DNA of 13,494 nucleotides from Sulfurovum sp. (GTDB taxonomy: Bacteria > Campylobacterota > Campylobacteria > Campylobacterales > Sulfurovaceae), in NCBI GenBank assembly GCA_026193735.1, contig JAPHUJ010000036.1, forward strand, positions 1 through 13,494, given 5' to 3'. The notes beneath the pieces are model-generated. The model did no database searches. It had not been told where the DNA came from and worked only from the letters and a program-made list of their open reading frames with translations. Shown one piece after another: positions 8,087-13,494 of the stretch; positions within the stretch are counted from its first letter, which is position 1, and the number at the start of each line of letters is the position of its first letter. The position numbers and the translations under genes are program-made.

Positions 8087-8197
8087 TCAATCAGACTTTT
8101 CAAGTTTTTCATACAATTTACATGCTATTTCAAGTTCGGGTTCGTCAGTAGATGATTTTCTATCATATGCTCTACTAGCATATATTTTTATACCCAT
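8087..8197 (-). CDS. Possible 36-residue small protein or gene remnant
   Basis: Reading the minus strand from ATG at 8197 to TGA at 8087 gives a 36-residue product beginning MGIKIYASRAYDR and ending ACKLYEKLEKSD. The composition is protein-like (charged, with an amphipathic helical C-terminal half), unlike the hydrophobic or low-complexity translations usual in random AT-rich DNA. There is no convincing Shine-Dalgarno sequence and no recognisable -10 upstream, and an in-frame TGA lies three codons before the ATG. It could be a true small protein, the tail of a decayed gene, or chance. I do not recognise a family. Confidence 0.25.
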   Translation of the reverse strand: MGIKIYASRAYDRKSSTDEPELEIACKLYEKLEKSD

Positions 8198-8290
8198 CAA
8201 GCTTCATATAAGGCCATAAGATTTATCATAATAAAAGATAAGCAATCTCTATCTATAGTAGAATAGCATTAAAATTACATACCAAGAAGC

Positions 8291-8323
8291 ATGAGTAAAG
8301 AAATTCGGAAAAAAAGGGAATAG
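8291..8323 (+). other. Ten-codon in-frame leader ORF before the small gene
   Basis: ATG 8291 to TAG 8321-8323 encodes MSKEIRKKRE, in the same frame as the gene at 8327, with a single codon (CTA) between the TAG and the next ATG. Its last codons contain the AAGGGA that acts as ribosome binding site for the downstream gene. It has only a weak AAGAAG upstream. It may be a translated leader, an older N terminus cut off by an amber codon, or chance. Confidence 0.25.
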
Positions 8324-8326
8324 CTA

Positions 8327-8575
8327 ATGAAAAGAAAATTAACAGAAACAGAACGTATTGAGGTGCACAACCTAGTAGAAGAACAAAATGACGTAAAATT
8401 GGCTAGATGGTTCATTAATCATGATCTCAATCCCCATGACTTCTTACGGTGCCTGATAAAAGCAAATGAATTATTCGATGAACCATACGGATCAGTAGCT
8501 ATACAGTTATCTGTGTGGAGAAATGAGCTTAACAAAGAAGGACATGATGACTATGATACTGGATGTGAAATCTAA
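8327..8575 (+). CDS. Small hypothetical protein, 82 residues
   Basis: I do not recognise this gene. It encodes a soluble, charged protein with no membrane segment, signal peptide or cysteine-pair metal motif; the single pair of cysteines (RCLIK and TGCEI) are far apart. The N-terminal half (KRKLTETERIEVHNLVEEQNDVKLARWF begins at residue 2) looks largely helical and basic to neutral, and the C-terminal tail is acidic (EGHDDYDTG). AAGGGA at 8314-8319, seven bases before the ATG, supports the start. It stands alone between the nuo operon and the convergent adenylate-kinase-like gene, with a near-identical palindrome on each side. Codon use and composition are plausible for a real gene. The function is unknown. 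Confidence 0.7.
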   Translation: MKRKLTETERIEVHNLVEEQNDVKLARWFINHDLNPHDFLRCLIKANELFDEPYGSVAIQLSVWRNELNKEGHDDYDTGCEI

Positions 8576-8851
8576 TAATCTAACATAGCCTATAATATGT
8601 TACCTCCTATAGAACATCTTATAAAATCTACTATATATGAGATTTTAGAGAGTTTAAAAGTTAATAATTTATACTAGAAAAAGATAGGGTTGGAAATTTT
8701 AATTGGATATATGATTAAATTTTTGATAGAGAAAGAGAGAATTAAGTTTAAATAAAATACTAATTTTTGTAAAGAGAACCTTATAATATTATATATAATA
8801 TAAGGTTTTATGAGAAGCGTAAATTTTATTGCGATCCCAAATAAGAAGAAA
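8576..8851. other. AT-rich convergent spacer with three inverted repeats
   Basis: Between the convergent small gene and the adenylate-kinase-like gene lie three hairpin-forming inverted repeats: TAACATA/TATGTTA at 8581-8602 (8-base loop, directly after the stop codon), TAAAATCT/AGATTTTA at 8622-8647 (10-base loop), and the second copy of the 31-bp palindrome at 8777-8807. None has a long T-run, so assignment as intrinsic terminators is weak. No other coding signal is convincing. Confidence 0.5.
8777..8807. repeat. 31-bp palindromic repeat, copy 2
   Basis: AACCTTATA (8777-8785) pairs with TATAAGGTT (8799-8807), a 9-bp perfect stem. A run of four T bases (8806-8809) ends the element on the plus strand, so it could terminate the small gene. 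It differs from copy 1 (8019-8049) only at positions 21 and 22 of 31, where TT is replaced by AA, in the loop and inner stem. It lies 44 bases beyond the stop codon of the minus-strand kinase-like gene. Confidence 0.7.
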
Positions 8852-9415
8852 TTAAATTTTACTTTCCAAATATGTATCGATATCCGCAATAACAACATCA
8901 AGATCTCTCTCTCCGTCTATTACTTTTAGGACATGTTTATCTTCAAAATGTGCTTCGATCTCAGCAAGTGACGCTTTGTATGATTTCATTTCGTGTTCAA
9001 AGATCTCTTCACTTCTTCCTGACGCCAGCCAGCGTTCTTTTGCCAAGGTGTCATTTACTTTGATCTCAAGCACAGACATGACGTTGATCTTGTTATTGTT
9101 AAAGATATAATCACAAAAGTATTGTAACTCTTTCTCTTCCCCTGGAAAACCATCAAGCATCACTACTTCAGTAGGAGCCTTTTTAACTACATCTACGATC
9201 AACTCAACAACGATCTGGGTAGGTACAAGATCGCCTTTTTCAACAAAATGTTTTGCAATGTTCCCAATGCCTGTTTCTTTTTTGATCTCTTCTTTAATGA
9301 GATCTCCTGTTGAATAAGAGGTAATTTTTCCTGCATGTCTTTCTGCGATCAGTTTGGAATCTGTTGATTTCCCAGATCCAGGTGCTCCAATAAGTAAAAT
9401 TAGTTTTTTTGGCAT
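8852..9415 (-). CDS. adk: Adenylate-kinase-family protein with altered active-site arginines
   Basis: The 187-residue product has the nucleoside-monophosphate-kinase fold signature: P-loop GAPGSGKST (10-18, K16), the NMP-binding YSTGDLIKEE segment (34-43), GDLVPTQIVVELI (61-73), MLDGFP (86-91) and DGERDLDVVIADI near the C terminus. Ordinary adenylate kinases convert ATP and AMP to two ADP. The LID is the short form. Compared with E. coli Adk, R36 is K41, R88 of DGFPR is G92 and R167 is E142, while the P-loop lysine and the arginine of KER (R128) are kept. AAGGAG five bases upstream and an extended -10 support the start. It is divergent from frdC. The symbol is given by family; activity on AMP is uncertain because of the substitutions. 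Confidence 0.85.
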   Translation of the reverse strand: MPKKLILLIGAPGSGKSTDSKLIAERHAGKITSYSTGDLIKEEIKKETGIGNIAKHFVEKGDLVPTQIVVELIVDVVKKAPTEVVMLDGFPGEEKELQYFCDYIFNNNKINVMSVLEIKVNDTLAKERWLASGRSEEIFEHEMKSYKASLAEIEAHFEDKHVLKVIDGERDLDVVIADIDTYLESKI

Positions 9416-9437
9416 TGCTACTCCTTAAATATTTATT

Positions 9438-9446
9438 ATTATATCA
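9438..9446 (-). promoter_or_regulatory. Extended -10 promoter for the adenylate-kinase-like gene
   Basis: On the minus strand TGATATAAT reads TGn-TATAAT, an extended -10 element, at 9446 down to 9438. It lies 22 bases before the start codon, so transcription would begin near 9431. No good -35 is seen, as is common for sigma-70 promoters in Campylobacterota. Confidence 0.6.
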
Positions 9447-9452
9447 AATTAA

Positions 9453-9474
9453 AGAGTAAATCTGTGCTTACTCT
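9453..9474. promoter_or_regulatory. Inverted repeat IR1, candidate operator
   Basis: AGAGTAA (9453-9459) and TTACTCT (9468-9474) are perfect inverted repeats around an 8-base spacer containing CTGTGC. The centre (9463.5) falls over the -35 region of the minus-strand kinase promoter, a position from which a bound regulator could repress or activate it. It resembles IR2 at 9505-9528 (shared AGTAAAT, GTGCT and TTACT). No known regulator consensus is recognised. Confidence 0.4.
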
Positions 9475-9504
9475 AAGAGAGAAAATCAGAAAAAAATAAC
9501 TTCA

Positions 9505-9528
9505 AAGTAAATATGGTGCTATTTACTT
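9505..9528. promoter_or_regulatory. Inverted repeat IR2, candidate operator upstream of frdC
   Basis: AAGTAAATA (9505-9513) and TATTTACTT (9520-9528) are a perfect 9-bp inverted repeat around TGGTGC. Its centre (9516.5) is about 45 bases upstream of the frd -10 centre and 53 bases from the centre of IR1, close to five helical turns. The location suits an upstream activator site for the frd operon. Confidence 0.45.
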
Positions 9529-9555
9529 CTTTTTGCATATTTAAAATTAAATTTT

Positions 9556-9564
9556 TGTTATAAT
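9556..9564 (+). promoter_or_regulatory. Extended -10 promoter of the frdCAB operon
   Basis: TGTTATAAT is an exact extended -10 (TGn-TATAAT) 28 bases before the frdC ATG, placing the transcript start near 9571. Upstream DNA is AT-rich; TTGCAT at 9533-9538 is spaced too far (20 bases) for a normal -35. AAGGA at 9583-9587 is the ribosome binding site. Confidence 0.7.
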
Positions 9565-9592
9565 TCGAAACTACAATCTAAAAAGGATAATA

Positions 9593-10354
9593 ATGTCTCA
9601 AAAAGAGAGCACAGTGGAACTTTTAACAGGTAAAGACTGTGAAGGAAAAAAGAGTAGAATTCCTGCAAAATTGGATTGGCTACAAAGTGTAACAGGTCTA
9701 TTCCTAGCACTTTTTATTACCTTTCACATTTTATTTGAATCTTCGATCTTATTTGGTAAAGAAGCTATGTACAAACTTACTAAAATGTTTGAAGGTGAGC
9801 CCTTTATCGAAGGCGGTGAACCTCTTATCATTACTGCTTTGGCATTTGTGATCTTTTCTATGTTTATTTTTCACGCTTTCCTCGCTATGCGTAAGTTCCC
9901 AGACTCATATACAGAGTATCAGCGTTATCGTACGCACAGGAAACTTCTGAAACATAGTGATACCAATCTATGGTTCATTCAGATCACGACTGGCTTTGCG
10001 ATGTTTTTCCTTGGCTCCATTCACCTCTATATGATGATGGCAGAGCCGGAGAAAATAGGACCATATGCTTCATCAGACAGAATATTCTCAGATTGGATGT
10101 GGCCGATGTATCTGTTATTGTTGATCTCAGTGGTACTGCATTCTTGGGTAGGTGTTTACAGACTGATCATCAAGTGGGGATGGTTTGATGGAAAAGATCC
10201 ACGTAAAAATCGTAAACGATCGAAGATGATCATTAAAACGCTTATTGCTCTTTATCTGCTACTCGGGTTGGCCTCACTTACAGCTTATATGAAAATAGGA
10301 TACGAGCATCAAGATGATTATGGCAGTAGATATATTTCGGAGAATCACAAATGA
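9593..10354 (+). CDS. frdC: Fumarate reductase cytochrome b subunit (di-haem, type B)
   Basis: FrdC is the membrane anchor of quinol:fumarate reductase. It oxidises menaquinol and passes electrons through two b haems to FrdB. The 253 residues match W. succinogenes FrdC in length and motif order: [18 protein letters not shown] (21-38), AMRKFPDSY (98-106), [16 protein letters not shown] (134-149) and KWGWFDG (194-200). All four haem histidines are present: H45, H94, H144 and H183 (H44, H93, H143, H182 in Wolinella). E67 aligns with the quinol-site Glu66. The E-pathway glutamate, Glu180 in Wolinella and two residues before the last haem histidine, is V181 here. It is the first gene of the operon and overlaps frdA as ATGA. 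Confidence 0.97.
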   Translation: MSQKESTVELLTGKDCEGKKSRIPAKLDWLQSVTGLFLALFITFHILFESSILFGKEAMYKLTKMFEGEPFIEGGEPLIITALAFVIFSMFIFHAFLAMRKFPDSYTEYQRYRTHRKLLKHSDTNLWFIQITTGFAMFFLGSIHLYMMMAEPEKIGPYASSDRIFSDWMWPMYLLLLISVVLHSWVGVYRLIIKWGWFDGKDPRKNRKRSKMIIKTLIALYLLLGLASLTAYMKIGYEHQDDYGSRYISENHK

Positions 10355-12336
10355 AAATAATATATACAGATGCCCTCATTGTCGGGGGTGGTTTAGCTGG
10401 TTTAAGATCTGCGATCGCAGCCAGAGATAAAGGACTTGATACGATCGTGATCTCTATGGTTCCAGTGAAACGTTCACACTCAGCAGCAGCGCAGGGTGGC
10501 ATGCAGGCGAGTTTGGGAAACAGTGTCAAAGGTGAGGGTGATAATGAAGATGTGCACTTTGCCGATACGGTAAAAGGGAGCGACTGGGGATGTGATCAGG
10601 ATGTAGCAAGAATGTTTGTGACCACAGCACCTAAGGCTATCCGTGAACTTGCAGCCTGGGGTGTTCCTTGGAACCGAATAGGCAAGGGGCCCAGAGAAGT
10701 GATCATCAATGGGGAAAAAGAGACGATCGTGGAGAAAGATGAAGCACATGGTCTTATTAATGCAAGAGATTTTGGGGGAACCAAAAAATGGCGTACCTGC
10801 TACACTTCTGATGCCACAGGGCATACCATGCTTTATGCCGTTGCCAATGAAGCATTGAAACGTGATATAGAGATACACGATAGAAAAGAGGCGATCTCGA
10901 TCATTCATGAAAATGGTATCTGCAGCGGTGTAGTTGCAAGAGATCTGATCACCGGTGAACTGATCGCTTATGTGGCGAGAGGTACAATGATCGCGACAGG
11001 CGGGTATGGACGCATCTACAAACAATCCACCAATGCGATCATTTGTAAAGGTATCGGTATCGCGATCGCACTGGAAACGGGTATCGTCTCACTCGGCAAT
11101 ATGGAAGCAGTACAGTTCCACCCTACACCGATCGTACCTTCAGGTATCTTGTTGACAGAGGGATGTCGCGGTGATGGCGGTGTGCTTCGCGATAAAGACG
11201 GGTATAGGTTCATGCCCGATTATGAACCGGAGAAAAAAGAACTTGCGTCGCGTGATGTTGTAAGCCGTCGTATGATAGAGCATATCCGCAAAGGAAAAGG
11301 AGTGAAATCTCCATATGGTGATCACCTGTGGCTCGATATTTCCATTCTCGGGAGAGAGCATATTGAAAAAAATTTGCATGATATACAGGATATCTCCAAG
11401 ACCTTTAACGGAATAGATCCCGCAGATGAAGGTGAAAAAGGTTGGATGCCTGTCTTGCCTATGCAGCACTACTCTATGGGTGGTATCCGTGTGAAACCTA
11501 CAGGAGAGAGTACAGGTATGAAGGGACTTTTTTGTGCAGGAGAAGCCGCCTGCTGGGATCTACACGGCTTTAATAGACTGGGAGGAAACTCAGTGAGTGA
11601 AGCCGTGGTCGCAGGAATGATAGTTGGAGAATATTTTGCAAATTATTGTGTAGAGACACACCTCCAGACCAATACATTTACGATCCAAAGATTTCTTGAA
11701 TCACAAAAAGCGTATCTCCAAGAGATACTCTCTTATGACGGCGGTAGAAATATTTTTGATATTAAAGACAGAATGCGTACCATCATGCAGGAAAAAGTAG
11801 GTGTTTTCCGTAACGGTAAAGATCTGACCGATGCAGTGAATGAGCTTGAAGATCTGCTCAAAATGGTCAAAGAGATCACTGTGACGGATAAAGCACTTTG
11901 TAACAATCCTGAACTGAATGAAGTCTATCGTGTCACAAAAATGCTTAAATTGGCTTTATGTGTAGCAAAAGGTGCACTTGAAAGAACAGAGAGTAGAGGA
12001 GCACATTTCCGAGAAGACTTTACAAAGAGAGATGATGAAAATTGGCTCAAGAGAACTATAGCAACCTGGACCAATCCAAATGACACGATGCCGACACTCA
12101 GCTATGAAGAGATCGATATCAACAAAATGGAAATGCCTCCTGCCTTCAGAGGTTATGGTAAAAAAGGTGCTATTATCCTAAATCCGCTCAGTGAAAAAAG
12201 AGAAGAAGAGATAGCGAAGATCAAAGAGAGTTTGGGCGAAGTAGACCGTTTTACTGTCCAGGAAGCTATCATGCCTTTTGATCTGCAAAAAGAGTATAAA
12301 AGAAAAAATGAAAGAGTAGGAGTGGGATATGATTAA
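10351..12336 (+). CDS. frdA: Fumarate reductase flavoprotein subunit
   Basis: FrdA reduces fumarate to succinate at a covalently bound FAD. The 661 residues begin with the dinucleotide-binding GGGLAG (12-17). H43 in [12 protein letters not shown] is the FAD-linking histidine at the same number as in W. succinogenes. Active-site residues are H257 in VQFHPTP, the proton donor R301 in [11 protein letters not shown]373 in QHYSMGG and R409 in FNRLGGNS. The length is close to the Wolinella 656. The ATG at 10351 has GGAGA seven bases upstream. The stop overlaps frdB by eight bases. In Campylobacterota the enzyme serves fumarate respiration and, in autotrophs, the reductive TCA cycle; the close Wolinella-type match favours fumarate reductase over succinate dehydrogenase. 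The gene is noticeably more GC-rich than the nuo block. Confidence 0.98.
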   Translation: MKIIYTDALIVGGGLAGLRSAIAARDKGLDTIVISMVPVKRSHSAAAQGGMQASLGNSVKGEGDNEDVHFADTVKGSDWGCDQDVARMFVTTAPKAIRELAAWGVPWNRIGKGPREVIINGEKETIVEKDEAHGLINARDFGGTKKWRTCYTSDATGHTMLYAVANEALKRDIEIHDRKEAISIIHENGICSGVVARDLITGELIAYVARGTMIATGGYGRIYKQSTNAIICKGIGIAIALETGIVSLGNMEAVQFHPTPIVPSGILLTEGCRGDGGVLRDKDGYRFMPDYEPEKKELASRDVVSRRMIEHIRKGKGVKSPYGDHLWLDISILGREHIEKNLHDIQDISKTFNGIDPADEGEKGWMPVLPMQHYSMGGIRVKPTGESTGMKGLFCAGEAACWDLHGFNRLGGNSVSEAVVAGMIVGEYFANYCVETHLQTNTFTIQRFLESQKAYLQEILSYDGGRNIFDIKDRMRTIMQEKVGVFRNGKDLTDAVNELEDLLKMVKEITVTDKALCNNPELNEVYRVTKMLKLALCVAKGALERTESRGAHFREDFTKRDDENWLKRTIATWTNPNDTMPTLSYEEIDINKMEMPPAFRGYGKKGAIILNPLSEKREEEIAKIKESLGEVDRFTVQEAIMPFDLQKEYKRKNERVGVGYD

Positions 12337-13084
12337 TAAAAGTACTCAAAAACTGGATAATATAGAAGGGTATAGAGAGATCGATATTACTGTTTTTAGA
12401 TACAGCTCTCAGGTGAAGGATTCTAAACCAGAATTTCAGACATACAGACTGGTTGAAACACCGGGAATGACCCTCTACATTGCACTCATTAAAATATGGT
12501 CTACGATGGATCATCATCTCAGTTTTGACTTTGTCTGTCGTGCAGGTATCTGTGGATCCTGTTCTATGGTGGTGAACGGCAAACCCAGACTGGCTTGTAA
12601 AACACGTACCAATGAATTTGAAGATGGGAAGATCACACTTTTGCCTTTGCCTACATTTAAACACATCAAAGACCTCTCTGTAGATACAGGGAATTGGATG
12701 AATGCTATGAGTAAACAAATGGAGAGCTGGATCCATACGAAAGAGGTGACAGATATTTCGGCCATAGAAAAACCGATCGAACCGGATGTGGCACAAGCAG
12801 TCTTTGATCTGGACCGTTGTATTGAGTGTGGTATCTGTCTTGCCTCCTGTTCTACCAAGATCATGCGTGAAGATTTTGTGGGTGCAGTAGGCATCAACAG
12901 GACAGCACGTTTTGCTATTGACCCACACGATGAGAGAACAGATGAAGAGTTTTATGAACTCATTGGTGACGACGAAGGGGTCTTTGGTTGTATGAGTCTT
13001 ATGGGCTGTGAAGACCACTGTCCTAAAGACTTACCACTTCAGAGTAAAATAGCTTATATGCGTCGAAAGATGGTAAAAGTTTAA
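12329..13084 (+). CDS. frdB: Fumarate reductase iron-sulfur subunit
   Basis: FrdB wires haem b in FrdC to FAD in FrdA through three clusters. All ligands are visible: [2Fe-2S] C70, C75, C78 and C90 (CRAGICGSC with C90 in LAC); [4Fe-4S] C164, C167, C170 and C231; [3Fe-4S] C174, C221 and C227, by the family pattern. The tail [16 protein letters not shown] is characteristic of the Wolinella type. At 251 residues it is slightly longer than the Wolinella protein (239), mainly through an N-terminal extension of about ten residues. The ATG at 12329 has AGGAG six bases upstream and lies inside the end of frdA. No terminator is visible before the next gene, 31 bases on. Confidence 0.97.
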   Translation: MINKSTQKLDNIEGYREIDITVFRYSSQVKDSKPEFQTYRLVETPGMTLYIALIKIWSTMDHHLSFDFVCRAGICGSCSMVVNGKPRLACKTRTNEFEDGKITLLPLPTFKHIKDLSVDTGNWMNAMSKQMESWIHTKEVTDISAIEKPIEPDVAQAVFDLDRCIECGICLASCSTKIMREDFVGAVGINRTARFAIDPHDERTDEEFYELIGDDEGVFGCMSLMGCEDHCPKDLPLQSKIAYMRRKMVKV

Positions 13085-13115
13085 TCATGGATGTACCGTC
13101 TTAAGGGAACAACAA

Positions 13116-13376
13116 ATGAAAAAATTATTAATAGGTTTATCGGCATTTATATTGTTACTTAGCGGATGTGGAACTCCTGAAGTAGCAGGAAAACACTCCA
13201 TTGGAGATGGAGAATCATTAAAACAATTAAAAAATGCTTGTAATTTGAATGATGGATTTGTATGCAGTCGTCTTGGGTTTTTGTATATGAATGGTGAAGA
13301 CGTGAAGAAAAATTACTTAATAGCAAAGAAGTATTATAATAAAGCTTGTGCTTTGAATGATAAGGCAGGGTGTTAA
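13116..13376 (+). CDS. Sel1/HCP-like cysteine-rich repeat lipoprotein, ends at an in-frame TAA
   Basis: The 86-residue product starts with a lipoprotein signal peptide (MKKLLIGLSAFILLLSGC; lipobox LSGC with C18), so it should be lipidated outside the cytoplasm. After it come Sel1-like (TPR-related) helices with paired cysteines eight apart, C42/C50 and C78/C86, the disulfide pattern of Helicobacter cysteine-rich proteins (motifs LGFLYMNG and AKKYYNKACALN). Sel1 proteins mediate protein contacts; HCPs are secreted or surface proteins. AAGGGA seven bases upstream supports the start. The TAA at 13374-13376 falls inside a repeat: the same frame continues with MLGVFYEYG and another KKYYSKACDLN unit, so the gene looks interrupted by a nonsense change. 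It could be read through from the frd transcript. Confidence 0.8.
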   Translation: MKKLLIGLSAFILLLSGCGTPEVAGKHSIGDGESLKQLKNACNLNDGFVCSRLGFLYMNGEDVKKNYLIAKKYYNKACALNDKAGC

Positions 13377-13494
13377 ATGCTTGGTGTTTTTTATGAGTAT
13401 GGAAGTGGTGGTTTGGAACAAAACTACGTGAAAGCAAAGAAATATTACAGTAAAGCTTGTGACTTAAACGTAAGTATGGGATGTTCCCAATTAG
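13377..13494 (+). pseudogene. In-frame continuation of the Sel1/HCP-like gene after the stop (runs off window)
   Basis: Directly after TAA, in the same frame, ATG 13377 opens MLGVFYEYGSGG and KAKKYYSKACDLN, ending at the window edge with MGCSQL. This is a complete Sel1-like unit with cysteines eight apart, aligning with the unit before the stop. The stop codon occupies the position of one residue of the C-x-x-L-G pattern, so no frameshift is needed. AGGG at 13367-13370 is six bases before the ATG, so separate initiation or termination-reinitiation is possible, but such a product would lack a signal peptide. It is most likely the distal part of a nonsense-interrupted gene; a functional two-cistron arrangement is the alternative. 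Confidence 0.55.

Larger units (their letters stand above)
7975..8326. other. Gene-poor AT-rich spacer after the nuo operon
   Basis: This 352-base stretch has no clear gene. It contains the first of two near-identical palindromes (8019-8049), a possible 36-residue minus-strand ORF (8087-8197), weak -10-like hexamers TATAGT (8254-8259) and TAGAAT (8259-8264) without a recognisable -35, and a ten-codon ATG-to-TAG leader ORF (8291-8323) directly before the small gene at 8327. I see no tRNA, no insertion-sequence ends and no direct-repeat array. Confidence 0.6.

Noticed and set aside
8622..8647. TAAAATCT/AGATTTTA hairpin as an intrinsic terminator
   Set aside because: The stem is nearly all A-T and no T-run follows, so terminator function cannot be supported; it is only noted as an inverted repeat.
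8674..8901. 75-residue minus-strand ORF overlapping the 3' end of the kinase-like gene
   Set aside because: Its translation is low-complexity I, F, L and K typical of AT-rich DNA, it overlaps the well-supported kinase gene in another frame, and it covers a palindrome.
10409..10420. GCGATCGC octamers in frdA as HIP1-like elements
   Set aside because: There are only two, both in Ala-Ile-Ala codon contexts, and they are explained by the general GATC bias of the gene.
10480..11025. 181-residue minus-strand ORF inside frdA
   Set aside because: It is a shadow of frdA, which shows every catalytic residue; there is no ribosome binding site or family motif on the minus strand.
12269..13018. 249-residue minus-strand ORF across frdB
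   Set aside because: frdB on the plus strand has all Fe-S cysteines. The antisense frame is open only as a by-product of its codon use; its translation is rich in C, H and F without any domain.
13085..13115. Terminator between frdB and the Sel1-like gene
   Set aside because: The 31-base gap has no inverted repeat or T-run.

Overview
The window comes from the chromosome of a low-GC Campylobacterota (Epsilonproteobacteria) bacterium, probably a Sulfurovum/Sulfurimonas-like or related lineage. This rests on a fumarate reductase in frdC-frdA-frdB order that closely resembles the Wolinella succinogenes di-haem enzyme residue by residue, a complex I operon written as overlapping genes, and AT-rich intergenic DNA. 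The genus is inference; no marker gene here fixes it.

Region 1 (1-7974) is the distal part of a nuo operon on the plus strand: the 3' end of nuoG, then nuoH, I, J, K, L, M and N. Every junction overlaps by 1 to 11 bases, so this is one tightly coupled transcript for the membrane arm of NADH/ferredoxin:quinone oxidoreductase. Two subunits look unusual. NuoG appears to have a severely shortened molybdopterin-fold domain. NuoH carries about 80 extra residues, with two extra hydrophobic segments, before its last conserved motif.

Region 2 (7975-8851) is a gene-poor, AT-rich spacer. It holds one unrecognised 82-residue gene (8327-8575), a possible 36-residue minus-strand ORF, and two nearly identical 31-bp palindromes (29/31 identical) on either side of the small gene.

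Region 3 (8852-9592) has an adenylate-kinase-family gene on the minus strand, divergent from the frd operon. Three arginines that bind nucleotide in ordinary adenylate kinases are replaced in it. The 177-bp divergent intergenic region contains an extended -10 promoter for each side and two perfect inverted repeats whose centres are 53 bp apart.

Region 4 (9593-13084) is frdCAB, quinol:fumarate reductase. It is the terminal reductase of fumarate respiration and, in autotrophic Campylobacterota, the fumarate-to-succinate step of the reductive TCA cycle. Catalytic, flavin, Fe-S and haem ligands are intact, but the position of the W. succinogenes E-pathway glutamate (Glu C180) is valine.

Region 5 (13085-13494) begins a Sel1/HCP-like cysteine-rich repeat lipoprotein. 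An in-frame TAA interrupts it at a place where the repeat reading frame otherwise continues, and an ATG with its own Shine-Dalgarno-like sequence follows immediately.

Nuo and Frd would work together through the menaquinone pool: complex I reduces quinone and pumps ions, and Frd oxidises menaquinol to reduce fumarate. I see no mobile element, CRISPR array, tRNA or rRNA. Most of the window is core energy metabolism, and the interest lies in residue-level departures within it and in the spacer.
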